64,000 nt of DNA. Origin: Nocardia mexicana NBRC 108244. GTDB taxonomy: Bacteria; Actinomycetota; Actinomycetes; Mycobacteriales; Mycobacteriaceae. Both the position numbers and the translations under genes were made by a program. Shown here piece by piece: positions 34,050-41,662 of the stretch. The notes under the pieces are model-generated. The model searched no databases. It saw only the letters and a list, made by a program, of their open reading frames with translations, and had not been told where the DNA came from. Position 1 is the stretch's first letter. Each line of letters opens with the position of its first letter. The stretch covers positions 62,001-126,000 of the forward strand of contig NZ_BDBV01000022.1 of NCBI RefSeq assembly GCF_001613165.1, in the 5' to 3' direction.

Positions 34050-34340
34050 ATGGCCAATCCACCAGCAAACAACTCGAGATCCGACACCCACGCCAACGCC
34101 AACACGACATTCAGCATCCGCCTGCGGCCCCAGGACTACCGGACGTTGATGAGCTACGCGAACCTCCGCAAGATCTCCCTCGCGGAGCTGGCGCGCGAGT
34201 TCATCCTCGACGGGCTGCGCAACGCGCTGGATCCAGCCGAGATCGAGCGGCAGATGGAAGAAGAGAAGCAGCGCCTGCTACACGCGGCCGAGCGGCTGCG
34301 CCAGGAATCGCTGGCCGGTGGCGGCCGCGACGACACCTGA
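34050..34340 (+). CDS. small ribbon-helix-helix-like DNA-binding protein (putative)
   Basis: 96 residues. After a polar N-terminus, residues about 24-60 read FSIRLRPQDYRTLMSYANLR and SLAELAREFILDGLRNAL: a beta-strand followed by two amphipathic helices, as in CopG/Arc proteins. The C-terminal third (DPAEIERQMEEEKQRLLHAA and on) is a strongly charged helix likely to form a coiled coil. It could be a solitary transcription factor or the antidote half of a toxin-antitoxin pair, but no toxin-like gene is next to it. A strong terminator follows at 34354, so it is a one-gene unit. Confidence 0.65.
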   Translation: MANPPANNSRSDTHANANTTFSIRLRPQDYRTLMSYANLRKISLAELAREFILDGLRNALDPAEIERQMEEEKQRLLHAAERLRQESLAGGGRDDT

Positions 34341-34353
34341 CCGGAGCGTCAAG

Positions 34354-34381
34354 GACGGAGCCCACGGGCTCCGTCTTTTTG
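34354..34381 (+). terminator. rho-independent terminator
   Basis: GACGGAGCCC and GGGCTCCGTC form a perfect 10-bp stem around AC (in practice about 8 bp with a six-base loop), followed by TTTTT. The clearest terminator in the window, 13 bases after the stop of the small DNA-binding protein. Confidence 0.9.
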
Positions 34382-34530
34382 TTGCCCAGATGATGCTGGA
34401 AACCATCGGCCGCACCGGTTCTCAGCGGGTTGTGGCGGCGGTTCTCTGGTGCTGTAAGCTCGCGTGTGCCCGAAGGCGCCGACCGGTCGCTCACCGGGTG
34501 AACGCGGATGGAAGGAGCCCTTGCGCGACG

Positions 34531-34971
34531 ATGGTCATCTCTTCAGGGAACGCGGAACCCGGCGAGGGTCCGGACGGCGACGGCAGCGCCGACAAGGGGG
34601 AGAGGCTGCGGGGCAACTGGATCGATGCCCGCGTGTACGGGCTGGTATTGGTCGGCCTTATCGCGGGGGTTGTCTACGGTGTGGTGACTCGGGCGACGGG
34701 ATTGCCGCTACCGGCCTCGGTCGCGGCGGGTTTCGGCGCCGGGATCGCAACGGCGTGCTGGATGGAGCGCTTCGATTGGCGTGCGCTGTCGACGACACAG
34801 CGTGGTTGGAAGCTGATGGCCGGATCCGCGTCGGCGGGGATCTTCATGGCCTGGACGACCTTCGCGGTCACCCCCGGAGAACTCGCACTTCGGATATTCG
34901 CGGCCCTGACCGCCTATGCGATCGCGTTCGCCGGGGCGCTGGCGTTCTCCGACCACATCGTCAAACCGTAG
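34531..34971 (+). CDS. small membrane protein of unknown function
   Basis: 146 residues with a polar, glycine/aspartate-rich N-terminus (about 30 residues) and four hydrophobic spans, e.g. [18 protein letters not shown] near 40, [17 protein letters not shown] near 65, [16 protein letters not shown] near 98 and [16 protein letters not shown] near 122. No family recognised. The ATG at 34531 has GAAGGAG 13 bases upstream, rather far; no better in-frame start exists. It converges with and overlaps the end of the XdhC gene by 11 bases. Confidence 0.6.
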   Translation: MVISSGNAEPGEGPDGDGSADKGERLRGNWIDARVYGLVLVGLIAGVVYGVVTRATGLPLPASVAAGFGAGIATACWMERFDWRALSTTQRGWKLMAGSASAGIFMAWTTFAVTPGELALRIFAALTAYAIAFAGALAFSDHIVKP

Positions 34972-36265
34972 GTGCGACGGCGCGGTGGTGGATGGGGCCG
35001 TCGGTGGTGCTCAGTGGTGCTGTCTCGCCGCCGTGTCGGGTCGCGATGAATTCGGCGGCGATGGCTACGGCGGTCTCGGCGGGGGTGCGGGCGCCGAGGG
35101 CCAGGCCGATGGGGGAGTGCAGGCGGGAGAGTTGGTCGTCGCGGATTCCGGTGGTGCGGAGGCGGTTCAGCCGGTCGTGGTGGGTGCGGCGTGAGCCCAT
35201 CGCGCCCACGTAGGCCAGTGGGAGACGCAGGGCGAGGGCCAGCAGGGGGACGTCGAATTTGGCCTCGTGGGTGAGGACGCATACCACGGTGCGCGCGTCG
35301 ATGAGGCCGCGGTCGGACTGGTCGGCCAGGTAGCGGTGCGGCCAGTCGACGGTCACCTCGTCGGCATCGGGAAACCTTGTGCGCGTGGTGAATACGGGCC
35401 GGGCATCGCACACCGTCACGTGATAGTCGAGGAGCTTTCCGGCGCGGGCCAGTGCGACCGCGAAGTCGGTCGCTCCGAATATCAGCAGGCGCGGCGGTGG
35501 CGCGAACGTCGCCACGAACAGGTCCGTGCCCGGGTGATCCGGCAGGGGCAGCAGGCCGGTCCGGTTCGCGTCGAGCATGGCCCGGGCCTGATCGACCACC
35601 GATGCGTCTAGATCGGCTGTGCTGGTCGTGCCAGCCCCGCTGGTCGTGTCAGGCCCGCCGGTCTTGCCCGTCGTGCCGGTCGTGGCAGTTGTGCCGGTCG
35701 TGCCGGTCGTGCCAGTTGTGCCGGTCGTGCCGGTCGTGCCAGTTGTGCCGGTCGTGCCGGTCGTGGCAGTTGTGCCGGTCGTGCCCGCCCCGCCAGCCCC
35801 GCCGGTCCCGCGGGTCTTGCCTGTCGTTCCAGTGCTGCCGGTCGCGCCGAGGTGGCGGTCGGGCCAGATCGCGATCATCGAGCCGTGGGTGTCGAGAACC
35901 TGTGCGAGAGCTACACGTTCGCCATTCGCGATCGCTGCGAGGGCCTGTTGCGGCACCGGGCCGGGCGCGACCGCCACGTCGAGGGTTCCGCCGCAGGTCA
36001 ATCCGACCGCGAAGGCGTCATCGTCGCTGTAGCCGAAGGATTCTCGCAGGGCGCGCCCCGTGCGCAGCGACTCGCGGCACAGCTCGTACACCGCGCCGTC
36101 CACGCACCCGCCCGATACGCTGCCGACCGCGTCGCCCTCGGCCGACACCGCCAGCGCGGTGCCCGGGGCGCGCGGGGCGCTTCCGGTCACCGCCACGATG
36201 GTGGCAACGGCATACCGCACCCCGGCCACGTTCCACTCGCGGAGTTGCCCTAGGACATCACGCAT
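34961..36265 (-). CDS. XdhC family molybdenum-cofactor chaperone with Gly-Thr-Thr repeat insertion
   Basis: 434 residues. The N-terminal XdhC/CoxI domain (residues 1-135) shows [19 protein letters not shown] and [14 protein letters not shown]. The C-terminal Rossmann half (from about 225) shows [17 protein letters not shown] and [19 protein letters not shown]. XdhC proteins insert the sulfurated Mo cofactor into xanthine-dehydrogenase-type enzymes. Between the domains, residues about 138-218 are a low-complexity run of Gly-Thr-Thr triplets encoded by 9-base repeats; relatives have only a short linker, and typical length is 300-380. It is the last gene of the eight-gene leftward operon and should mature the Mo hydroxylase whose FAD subunit lies just upstream. 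Confidence 0.87.
   Translation of the reverse strand: MRDVLGQLREWNVAGVRYAVATIVAVTGSAPRAPGTALAVSAEGDAVGSVSGGCVDGAVYELCRESLRTGRALRESFGYSDDDAFAVGLTCGGTLDVAVAPGPVPQQALAAIANGERVALAQVLDTHGSMIAIWPDRHLGATGSTGTTGKTRGTGGAGGAGTTGTTATTGTTGTTGTTGTTGTTGTTGTTGTTATTGTTGKTGGPDTTSGAGTTSTADLDASVVDQARAMLDANRTGLLPLPDHPGTDLFVATFAPPPRLLIFGATDFAVALARAGKLLDYHVTVCDARPVFTTRTRFPDADEVTVDWPHRYLADQSDRGLIDARTVVCVLTHEAKFDVPLLALALRLPLAYVGAMGSRRTHHDRLNRLRTTGIRDDQLSRLHSPIGLALGARTPAETAVAIAAEFIATRHGGETAPLSTTDGPIHHRAVAPTV
35614..35850. repeat. 9-base/27-base tandem repeat inside xdhC-like gene
   Basis: On the + strand the 9-mer GTGCCGGTC and its variants GTGCCAGTT and GTGGCAGTT follow one another. Three copies of a 27-base unit (one AGTT-type plus two GGTC-type 9-mers) lie at 35682-35762, with decayed units on both sides. 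Read on the - strand each 9-mer gives Gly-Thr-Thr. Length variation between strains is likely. Confidence 0.85.
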
Positions 36266-36331
36266 TTCGCCCTCCCGTCGGCGCGCCGAGACCAGCGGCT
36301 CCTGTGCGGCAGCGCTCCGTTTCGAGCCGAA

Positions 36332-37225
36332 TCACCGGACCTGCCGTGGGGCGCGCGTTTCCGAGCGCCGGTAGTCGGCCCAGGCCCAGCTCAGGGTTCG
36401 GCGGGCGATGACCGACAAGGCGTGGCGGCGGTAGGCGGCGGTGCCACGCACATCATCGATGGGCGACGCCGCTTCGGCGACGAGTTCGCCGAAGCGGGTC
36501 ACTGTCTCGGGGGCCAATTCGGCCCGTGACTCCCATAGCCCGGCCGCGGCCAGTTCCTCGCCGAGGAACCTCTCCGCCGCATCGGCCCTGCGCGGCGTTG
36601 GCGCCGCGGAGCCGAGTCCCGTTCCGACACTGCCCCTTTCGGGGTGTAGTGCCAGCGCGAAGGTGGCGACGGCGATGACCATGGCGTTCCGGGTGCCGAT
36701 CTTGGAGAACTGTTGCGGTCCGGTGGCGGGCGGCACCAGGAAGGCGGCGATCAGTTCGTCGGGTGCGAGGGTATTGCGTTTGACGCCGGTGTAGAAGTCA
36801 CGGACGGGAATTCGGCGGATACCGCGAACGGAATGCGCCTCCACCAGCGTGTCGTCGGCGAGCAGCGGCGGGTGCGCGTCCCCCGCGGGTGAGGCCGCGC
36901 CCAGGTTCCCGCCGACCGTGCCCCGGTTGCGGATCTGCGGGGAACCGACCGTGCGCGCGGCCATCGCCAGCCCCGGAAGCCGTTGGCCGAGTTCGGCGAT
37001 GATCCGGTGGTAGGTGACCCCGGCCCCTACTCGGAGACGCCCCTCGGCGGGCGCCCAGTCGGCGAGTTCGCCGATCCGGGTGAGGTCCAGCAGCGCGGCC
37101 GGGCGCGCACGGTCGAAGTTGAGCTCGACCATCACATCGGTGCCGCCGCAGAGCGGCACCGCGTTCGGATGCTCGGCTTTGGCGGCTAGGGCATCGGACC
37201 ACGTGGCCGGACGCAGGAACTCCAT
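36332..37225 (-). CDS. FAD-binding subunit of xanthine-dehydrogenase/CO-dehydrogenase family hydroxylase
   Basis: 297 residues, normal for the medium (CoxM/XdhB) subunit. Two FAD motifs are seen: PLCGGTDVMVELNFDRARPA near residue 25 and GSPQIRNRGTVGGNLGAASP near 95. The C-terminal domain contains FSKIGTRNAMVIAVATFALA near 175. It passes electrons from the 2Fe-2S subunit to NAD+ or another acceptor. It is encoded in the leftward operon, 10 kb away from the molybdenum (46968) and 2Fe-2S (49377) subunits, which have no FAD subunit gene of their own, so the three most likely form one enzyme. It lies 24 bases downstream of CobW and 66 bases upstream of XdhC. Confidence 0.92.
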   Translation of the reverse strand: MEFLRPATWSDALAAKAEHPNAVPLCGGTDVMVELNFDRARPAALLDLTRIGELADWAPAEGRLRVGAGVTYHRIIAELGQRLPGLAMAARTVGSPQIRNRGTVGGNLGAASPAGDAHPPLLADDTLVEAHSVRGIRRIPVRDFYTGVKRNTLAPDELIAAFLVPPATGPQQFSKIGTRNAMVIAVATFALALHPERGSVGTGLGSAAPTPRRADAAERFLGEELAAAGLWESRAELAPETVTRFGELVAEAASPIDDVRGTAAYRRHALSVIARRTLSWAWADYRRSETRAPRQVR

Positions 37226-37249
37226 ATCGCAGGGCCTTTCCAGGGAGGG

Positions 37250-38236
37250 TTACTGTGTGAGGCAGGACCGCAGTCCCCGGGTGAGCTCGGTGCGGTCGAG
37301 ATCGCGGCCGATGAAAACGACCTTGCCGGTGCGGTTTTCGCCGCGCCACGGCGTCGAGGGCCGGATATCGAAGATGCCGTGGACGCCCTGCAGCACGAAT
37401 CGGCGCGCGTCCCGATCGACCGCGAACAGGCCCTTGACCCGGTACACGTCGTCGCCGCGCTCGCGCAGATGCGCGGTCAGCCACTGCTCGAGGGCCCGCT
37501 GGTCGACGGTCCCCTCGAGTTCGATGCCGACCGAGGCCAGTCGCGGATCATGCTGGTGCCCATCGTCTTCCAGCCAGTTCGGGTCGCCCGACATGGGGCG
37601 CGACAGGTCGAACGCCTGGATGCCCAGCACATCGCCGAGATCCACGTCGGCGTAGCGGCTGTCGATGATGTCGGCCGTCGCATTGATCGCCCGCATCTCC
37701 TGCCGGACCGTCTCCACCACCCCCGCATCGACCAGATCGATCTTGTTGATCACGATCCGGTCGGCGAAGGCGATCTGGTCGACCACCGCGGAACCCAGCC
37801 CCTCATGACCGGATTCGGCGAGATGACCGCGGATGTGCTTGGCGTCGACCAGCGTCACGATGGCGTCCAGCGTGAAGTTGGCGGCGACCTCGTCGTCGAC
37901 GAAGAAGGTCTGCGCGACCGGATTGGGATCGGCGAGACCGCTGGTCTCGATGAGGATGCGATCGAAGTGGTCGCTGCGGGCCAGCAGCGACCGCAGGATC
38001 TCGATCAGGTCGGTGCGCGCCGTGCAGCACAGGCAGCACCCGTTGCTCATCTCGATGATCTTCTCGTCCGCGTTCAGCACGAGCGTGTGGTCGATGGGGA
38101 TCTCCCCGAATTCGTTCTCTATCACCGCGATTCGATGCCCGTGGTTGGCGGTGAGAATGTGGTTGACCAGTGTCGTCTTGCCGGATCCGAGGAATCCGGT
38201 CAGGACGGTCACCGGGATCCTGTTGTGCTCAGCCAT
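37250..38236 (-). CDS. CobW/COG0523 family GTP-binding metallochaperone
   Basis: 328 residues. Seen: Walker A TGFLGSGKTTLVNHIL at residue 11, the metal-binding NGCCLCCTARTDL near 65 (Cys-x-Cys-Cys), Walker B-like ILIETSGLADPNPVAQ near 93, NKIDLVDAG near 158, and a C-terminal CobW_C domain from about 230. COG0523 proteins deliver zinc, cobalt or iron to partner enzymes using GTP. It overlaps the stop of the UbiD-like gene by eight bases, so it is embedded in the catabolic operon. Its client may be one of the metal-dependent amidohydrolases at 43163 or 45005, or a nitrile-hydratase-like enzyme elsewhere. Confidence 0.9.
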   Translation of the reverse strand: MAEHNRIPVTVLTGFLGSGKTTLVNHILTANHGHRIAVIENEFGEIPIDHTLVLNADEKIIEMSNGCCLCCTARTDLIEILRSLLARSDHFDRILIETSGLADPNPVAQTFFVDDEVAANFTLDAIVTLVDAKHIRGHLAESGHEGLGSAVVDQIAFADRIVINKIDLVDAGVVETVRQEMRAINATADIIDSRYADVDLGDVLGIQAFDLSRPMSGDPNWLEDDGHQHDPRLASVGIELEGTVDQRALEQWLTAHLRERGDDVYRVKGLFAVDRDARRFVLQGVHGIFDIRPSTPWRGENRTGKVVFIGRDLDRTELTRGLRSCLTQ

Positions 38237-39620
38237 GATTCGCTCCCGTCGTCAGGATGTTTCGGGCGCGCAGCAGCGCGTCCTCGGATATCTCGATTCG
38301 CCGACCCTCGAATCCGGGCCCGCGGGTGGCGTCCAGCCCCATCCGCGAGGTGGTGCCGTCGCCGGCCGAGGACGGATCCAGCGGTGAACCCGGCAACCCG
38401 TCCACGGTGAGGAGGTCGCGGTGCGGCTGGAAATGTGTTGCCAGCGCCCACAACACGGCGCGATCGTCGGTGATGTCGATATCGCTGTCGACGGCGACGA
38501 CGGTCTTGAGGTAGGGATCCCAGCCGAGCAGCCCGAGCATGATCTGGCGCGCCTGACCGGGCCGCGACTGCCGCACCGCGACATAGCAGTGGAAGTGCGT
38601 GCCCGAGGTCGGGTAATGCACCGCGGTCACGTCGGGGAACCGTTCCCTGAGTTTCTCGGCCATCTCCGACTCCCGGGGAACGCGAGCCAGATTCAGGTGC
38701 TCGGCCGTATTGCCGCCCTCGACGTCGATCAGCATCGGCCGGTGCCGCCGCAGGAGGGTGTCGACCCGCAGCACGTTGTGGGTGGACCGGTTCGAGGAAT
38801 AGCCGGAGAACTCGCCGAACGGCCCTTCCTCGGCGCGTGCGACGGGATCGATGACGCCTTCCAGCACGAAATCGGCCCACGCCGGAACGTCGATACCGTA
38901 TTTCGGCGTCGGCACCACCTCGAGCGGTTCCCCGAACAGGCCGCCCGCCACCGCGCGCTCGTCGACCTCGTATCCCACCCGTGCCGAGCCGGCGAGCATG
39001 AACAGCGGGTGTCCGCCGACGACCATGGCCACCGGCATCGGTTCCCCGAGTTCGGCACAGCGGGCGAGGATCCGCCACAGGTCGCCGCGCGAATGCAGGC
39101 TGGTGGCAAGCTCGTTCGGTGAATGCACCATGGCGCGGTGGTAGCTCATATTCCCCACCCCGGTGCGCGGATCGGCGGCCACGATGATGCCGCTGGTGAT
39201 GTAGGGCGCGCGGTCGGAAGCGAAGTGGCGCAGCATCGGCAGGGCGCCCAGATCCACCTCGGTGCCCGAGCGGACGTCCTCGAGGATCGGGCCGGAGCCC
39301 ACCTGCCGCGGTGGCAGCGGCGTGGCGGCCCGTGCGGCGAATGTCTCGTGCAGGGCTTCCGGGCATGCGCCGAGCATCCGTGCGATCCGAGTGCGCGAGG
39401 CGAACATATTGCTCACCACCGGCACGCCCACCCCATCGACGTTGCGGCACAACAGCATTTCGTCGCGTCCGCGGGCGGCGAGCTCGTAGATCAGGCCGGT
39501 GACGCCCTGGTCGGCGGGCACTCGATCCTCGATGACGAGCACGTCTTCGGGATGCTCGGTCCGGTAGTCGTCCACGAAGGCGTGCGGATCCTGCCGGGGG
39601 GAGAGGTGGGAGTAGGTCAT
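38229..39620 (-). CDS. UbiD family prenylated-FMN-dependent decarboxylase
   Basis: 463 residues. The UbiD fold is recognised by VPVVSNMFASRTRIARMLG near residue 78, MPMLRHFASDRAPYITSGII-like order near 145, SYHRAMVHSPNELATSLH near 175, and EEGPFGEFSGYSSNR near 275. In the last motif the two glutamates of the catalytic Arg-Glu-Glu set are conserved. These enzymes remove or add CO2 on an alpha,beta-unsaturated or aromatic acid. Its start overlaps the UbiX stop by four bases, and CobW follows with an eight-base overlap. The operon context (Mo hydroxylase, nucleobase permeases, deaminase) points to a heterocyclic carboxylic acid substrate and not to ubiquinone synthesis, which actinobacteria lack. 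Confidence 0.92.
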   Translation of the reverse strand: MTYSHLSPRQDPHAFVDDYRTEHPEDVLVIEDRVPADQGVTGLIYELAARGRDEMLLCRNVDGVGVPVVSNMFASRTRIARMLGACPEALHETFAARAATPLPPRQVGSGPILEDVRSGTEVDLGALPMLRHFASDRAPYITSGIIVAADPRTGVGNMSYHRAMVHSPNELATSLHSRGDLWRILARCAELGEPMPVAMVVGGHPLFMLAGSARVGYEVDERAVAGGLFGEPLEVVPTPKYGIDVPAWADFVLEGVIDPVARAEEGPFGEFSGYSSNRSTHNVLRVDTLLRRHRPMLIDVEGGNTAEHLNLARVPRESEMAEKLRERFPDVTAVHYPTSGTHFHCYVAVRQSRPGQARQIMLGLLGWDPYLKTVVAVDSDIDITDDRAVLWALATHFQPHRDLLTVDGLPGSPLDPSSAGDGTTSRMGLDATRGPGFEGRRIEISEDALLRARNILTTGANHG

Positions 39621-40249
39621 CGGGCGGCTCCGATCGTTCGGGCGGTCACGGGCCCCTCCCAGCGGGGAGACAGATCGTGGGCGATGCCGAACTGGTCGAG
39701 GACCTTGCCGCTCAGATGCGCGAGCAGATCCGCGATGGAGTCGGGCCGCTGATAGAAGGCGGGCACCGGCGGCAGCACGACCGCACCGGCCTCGGTCACC
39801 GCGGTCATATTGCGCAAATGCACCAGGCTCAACGGTGTTTCGCGGGCGACGAGCACCAGGCGGCGGCGCTCCTTGAGGCAGACATCGGCCGCCCGGGTGA
39901 GCAGGTCGTCGGAGTAACCGTGCGCTATCGCCGCCAGCGTCTTCATCGAGCACGGCACCACCACCATACCCATGGTGAGAAACGACCCGGAGGCGATGGA
40001 CGCCGCGATATCGCCGCGCTGATGGCAGACATCGGCCAGTGCGGCGAGTTCGTCGGGCCGCACTCCGGTTTCGAGCTCGAGGGTGCGATGCGCGGCGCGC
40101 GAGATCACCAGATGGGTTTCCACGACCGCGGATCGGCGCAGTGCGGTGAGCAGGTGAACGGCCAGCTGGGGTGCGCTGGCGCCGGTGACGCCGACGATGA
40201 GCCGGGGCCTGCCGGGCGGGGGCCCGCCGTTCGAACGGTCGAGAGTCAT
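39617..40249 (-). CDS. ubiX: UbiX-like flavin prenyltransferase
   Basis: 210 residues. Seen: LIVGVTGASAPQLAVHLL near residue 18, with the phosphate-binding GASA loop, VVPCSMKTLAAIAHGYSDDL near 115, LKERRRLVLVARETPLSLVH near 140, and AGAVVLPPVPAFYQRP near 170. UbiX attaches dimethylallyl to FMN to make the prenyl-FMN cofactor of UbiD enzymes. The ATGA overlap with the UbiD-like gene leaves little doubt that it serves that enzyme. The permease gene is 46 bases upstream. Confidence 0.94.
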   Translation of the reverse strand: MTLDRSNGGPPPGRPRLIVGVTGASAPQLAVHLLTALRRSAVVETHLVISRAAHRTLELETGVRPDELAALADVCHQRGDIAASIASGSFLTMGMVVVPCSMKTLAAIAHGYSDDLLTRAADVCLKERRRLVLVARETPLSLVHLRNMTAVTEAGAVVLPPVPAFYQRPDSIADLLAHLSGKVLDQFGIAHDLSPRWEGPVTARTIGAAR

Positions 40250-40295
40250 GCTGATCCTTCTCGGGATATGCGGGGCGGCAGGGGAAGTCGATGCG

Positions 40296-41654
40296 TCAAC
40301 CGGTATCCGGCTGCGCATCGTCGGGCGCCCGGCGGCGCGCATGGAACACGGCGTTGAGCCCGATCGCGAGGACCGTTCCGGTCGCTACGCCGCTGTCGAG
40401 GAACATCTCGGCGAAGTCGGGCAGTTGCCGGTAGAAATGCGGCGCGAACGCCGGCACCAGCCCCACACCCAGCGAGACCATGACGATGGTCAGGTTCGCC
40501 GGACGCTCGAAATCGACCCGCGACAGAATCTGGATGCCGGACACGGTCAGCGCCCCGAAGGTCATGATGGCGGCGGCGCCGATCACCGGCGCCGGGATGG
40601 CGGCGGCCACGCGCCCGACGGGCTGCAGCACACCGCATACGAGGAGCAGCACTCCGACCACCACCACCGGGTAGCGGCTGCGGACCCCGGTCAGGGCGAT
40701 CAGGCCGATATTCTGCCCGAAGGTCGTGTACACGAACCCGTTGCAGAATCCGCTGCACAGCGTCATCAGCCCGTCCACGCGCAGCAGCCGCGCGATGTCC
40801 CCGGGACCCACCGGCTTGCCGACCACCTGACCGACCGCGAGCCCCTGTCCCGAACCCTCGACCATGAGCACGAAGACGATGACCAGGAACAGCAGGATCG
40901 AGGGAATGTCGAAGCGGAGCGCGCCGAAATGCATCGGGCCGATGATTCCGACGATCGATCCGTCGCCGACGTGGGCGAGGGAACCGATTCCGGTCGACCA
41001 GCCGACCACCGCGCCGACGACGAGCGCGAGGAGGATCGACAGTTGGCCGAGCAGTCCGCCGAAGATCCGCCGGAAGATCACCATCAGCGCCATGGTCGCC
41101 GCCGCGAGTGCGAGATGACCGAGCCGACCGTAATCCGTTGCGCCCGAATCGGAACCGGCGACGAGCCGAATGCCGACCGGAATGAGAGTCAGGCCGATCA
41201 GCGTGATCACCGTGCCGGTCACGACGGCGGGGAACAGCCGCAACAGCATGCTGAAGTAGGGAGCGACCAGAATCCATACCGCGCCCGCGACCAGCAGCGA
41301 CCCGTACACGGTGGGGAGTCCGTGGCTCTGGCCGACGGCGATCATGGGCACGATGCCGCTGGAGGCCGCGCCGACGACCAGCGGCATGCGAATCCCGAAC
41401 CGCCAGAACCCACCGGCCTGTAGCAGTGTGCCGACTCCGGCGAGAATGAGATCGATGCTGACCAGATCGGCGATCTGCGCCTCGTCCAATCCGAGTGCCG
41501 CGCCGACGACGATGGGAACCACCACGGCGCCGGCGTACATGACCAGGGTGTGCTGCAGTCCGAGTAGCACCATGTGCCAGAACGGCATTCGCTGATCGAC
41601 GGCGGAACTCGCACCGCCCTCGGCGGCGGCACGGTGGGGCTTGTCCAGTGTCAT
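40296..41654 (-). CDS. NCS2 family nucleobase/xanthine permease
   Basis: 452 residues, twelve to fourteen hydrophobic spans. The N-terminus LGLQHTLVMYAGAVVVPIVV is the usual NCS2 opening. VEGSGQGLAVGQVVGKPVGP near residue 268 is the conserved TM8-TM9 loop (Glu at the start of GxGxxxxxG). FCNGFVYTTFGQNIGLIALT near 312 is the NxG motif of TM10. It is a proton-coupled importer of a purine, pyrimidine or similar heterocycle. It starts eight bases after the other NCS2 permease; the two are clearly diverged, so they probably differ in substrate. Confidence 0.93.
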   Translation of the reverse strand: MTLDKPHRAAAEGGASSAVDQRMPFWHMVLLGLQHTLVMYAGAVVVPIVVGAALGLDEAQIADLVSIDLILAGVGTLLQAGGFWRFGIRMPLVVGAASSGIVPMIAVGQSHGLPTVYGSLLVAGAVWILVAPYFSMLLRLFPAVVTGTVITLIGLTLIPVGIRLVAGSDSGATDYGRLGHLALAAATMALMVIFRRIFGGLLGQLSILLALVVGAVVGWSTGIGSLAHVGDGSIVGIIGPMHFGALRFDIPSILLFLVIVFVLMVEGSGQGLAVGQVVGKPVGPGDIARLLRVDGLMTLCSGFCNGFVYTTFGQNIGLIALTGVRSRYPVVVVGVLLLVCGVLQPVGRVAAAIPAPVIGAAAIMTFGALTVSGIQILSRVDFERPANLTIVMVSLGVGLVPAFAPHFYRQLPDFAEMFLDSGVATGTVLAIGLNAVFHARRRAPDDAQPDTG

Positions 41655-41662
41655 GACAGCAC

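Noticed and set aside
35682..35762. CRISPR-like spacing of 27-base repeats
   Set aside because: Units are contiguous without spacers and lie in frame in a coding gene.
35619..36032. Pro-Val-Val repeat protein on the + strand
   Set aside because: It is the other-strand reading of the Gly-Thr-Thr repeat in the XdhC gene, whose flanks are real domains.
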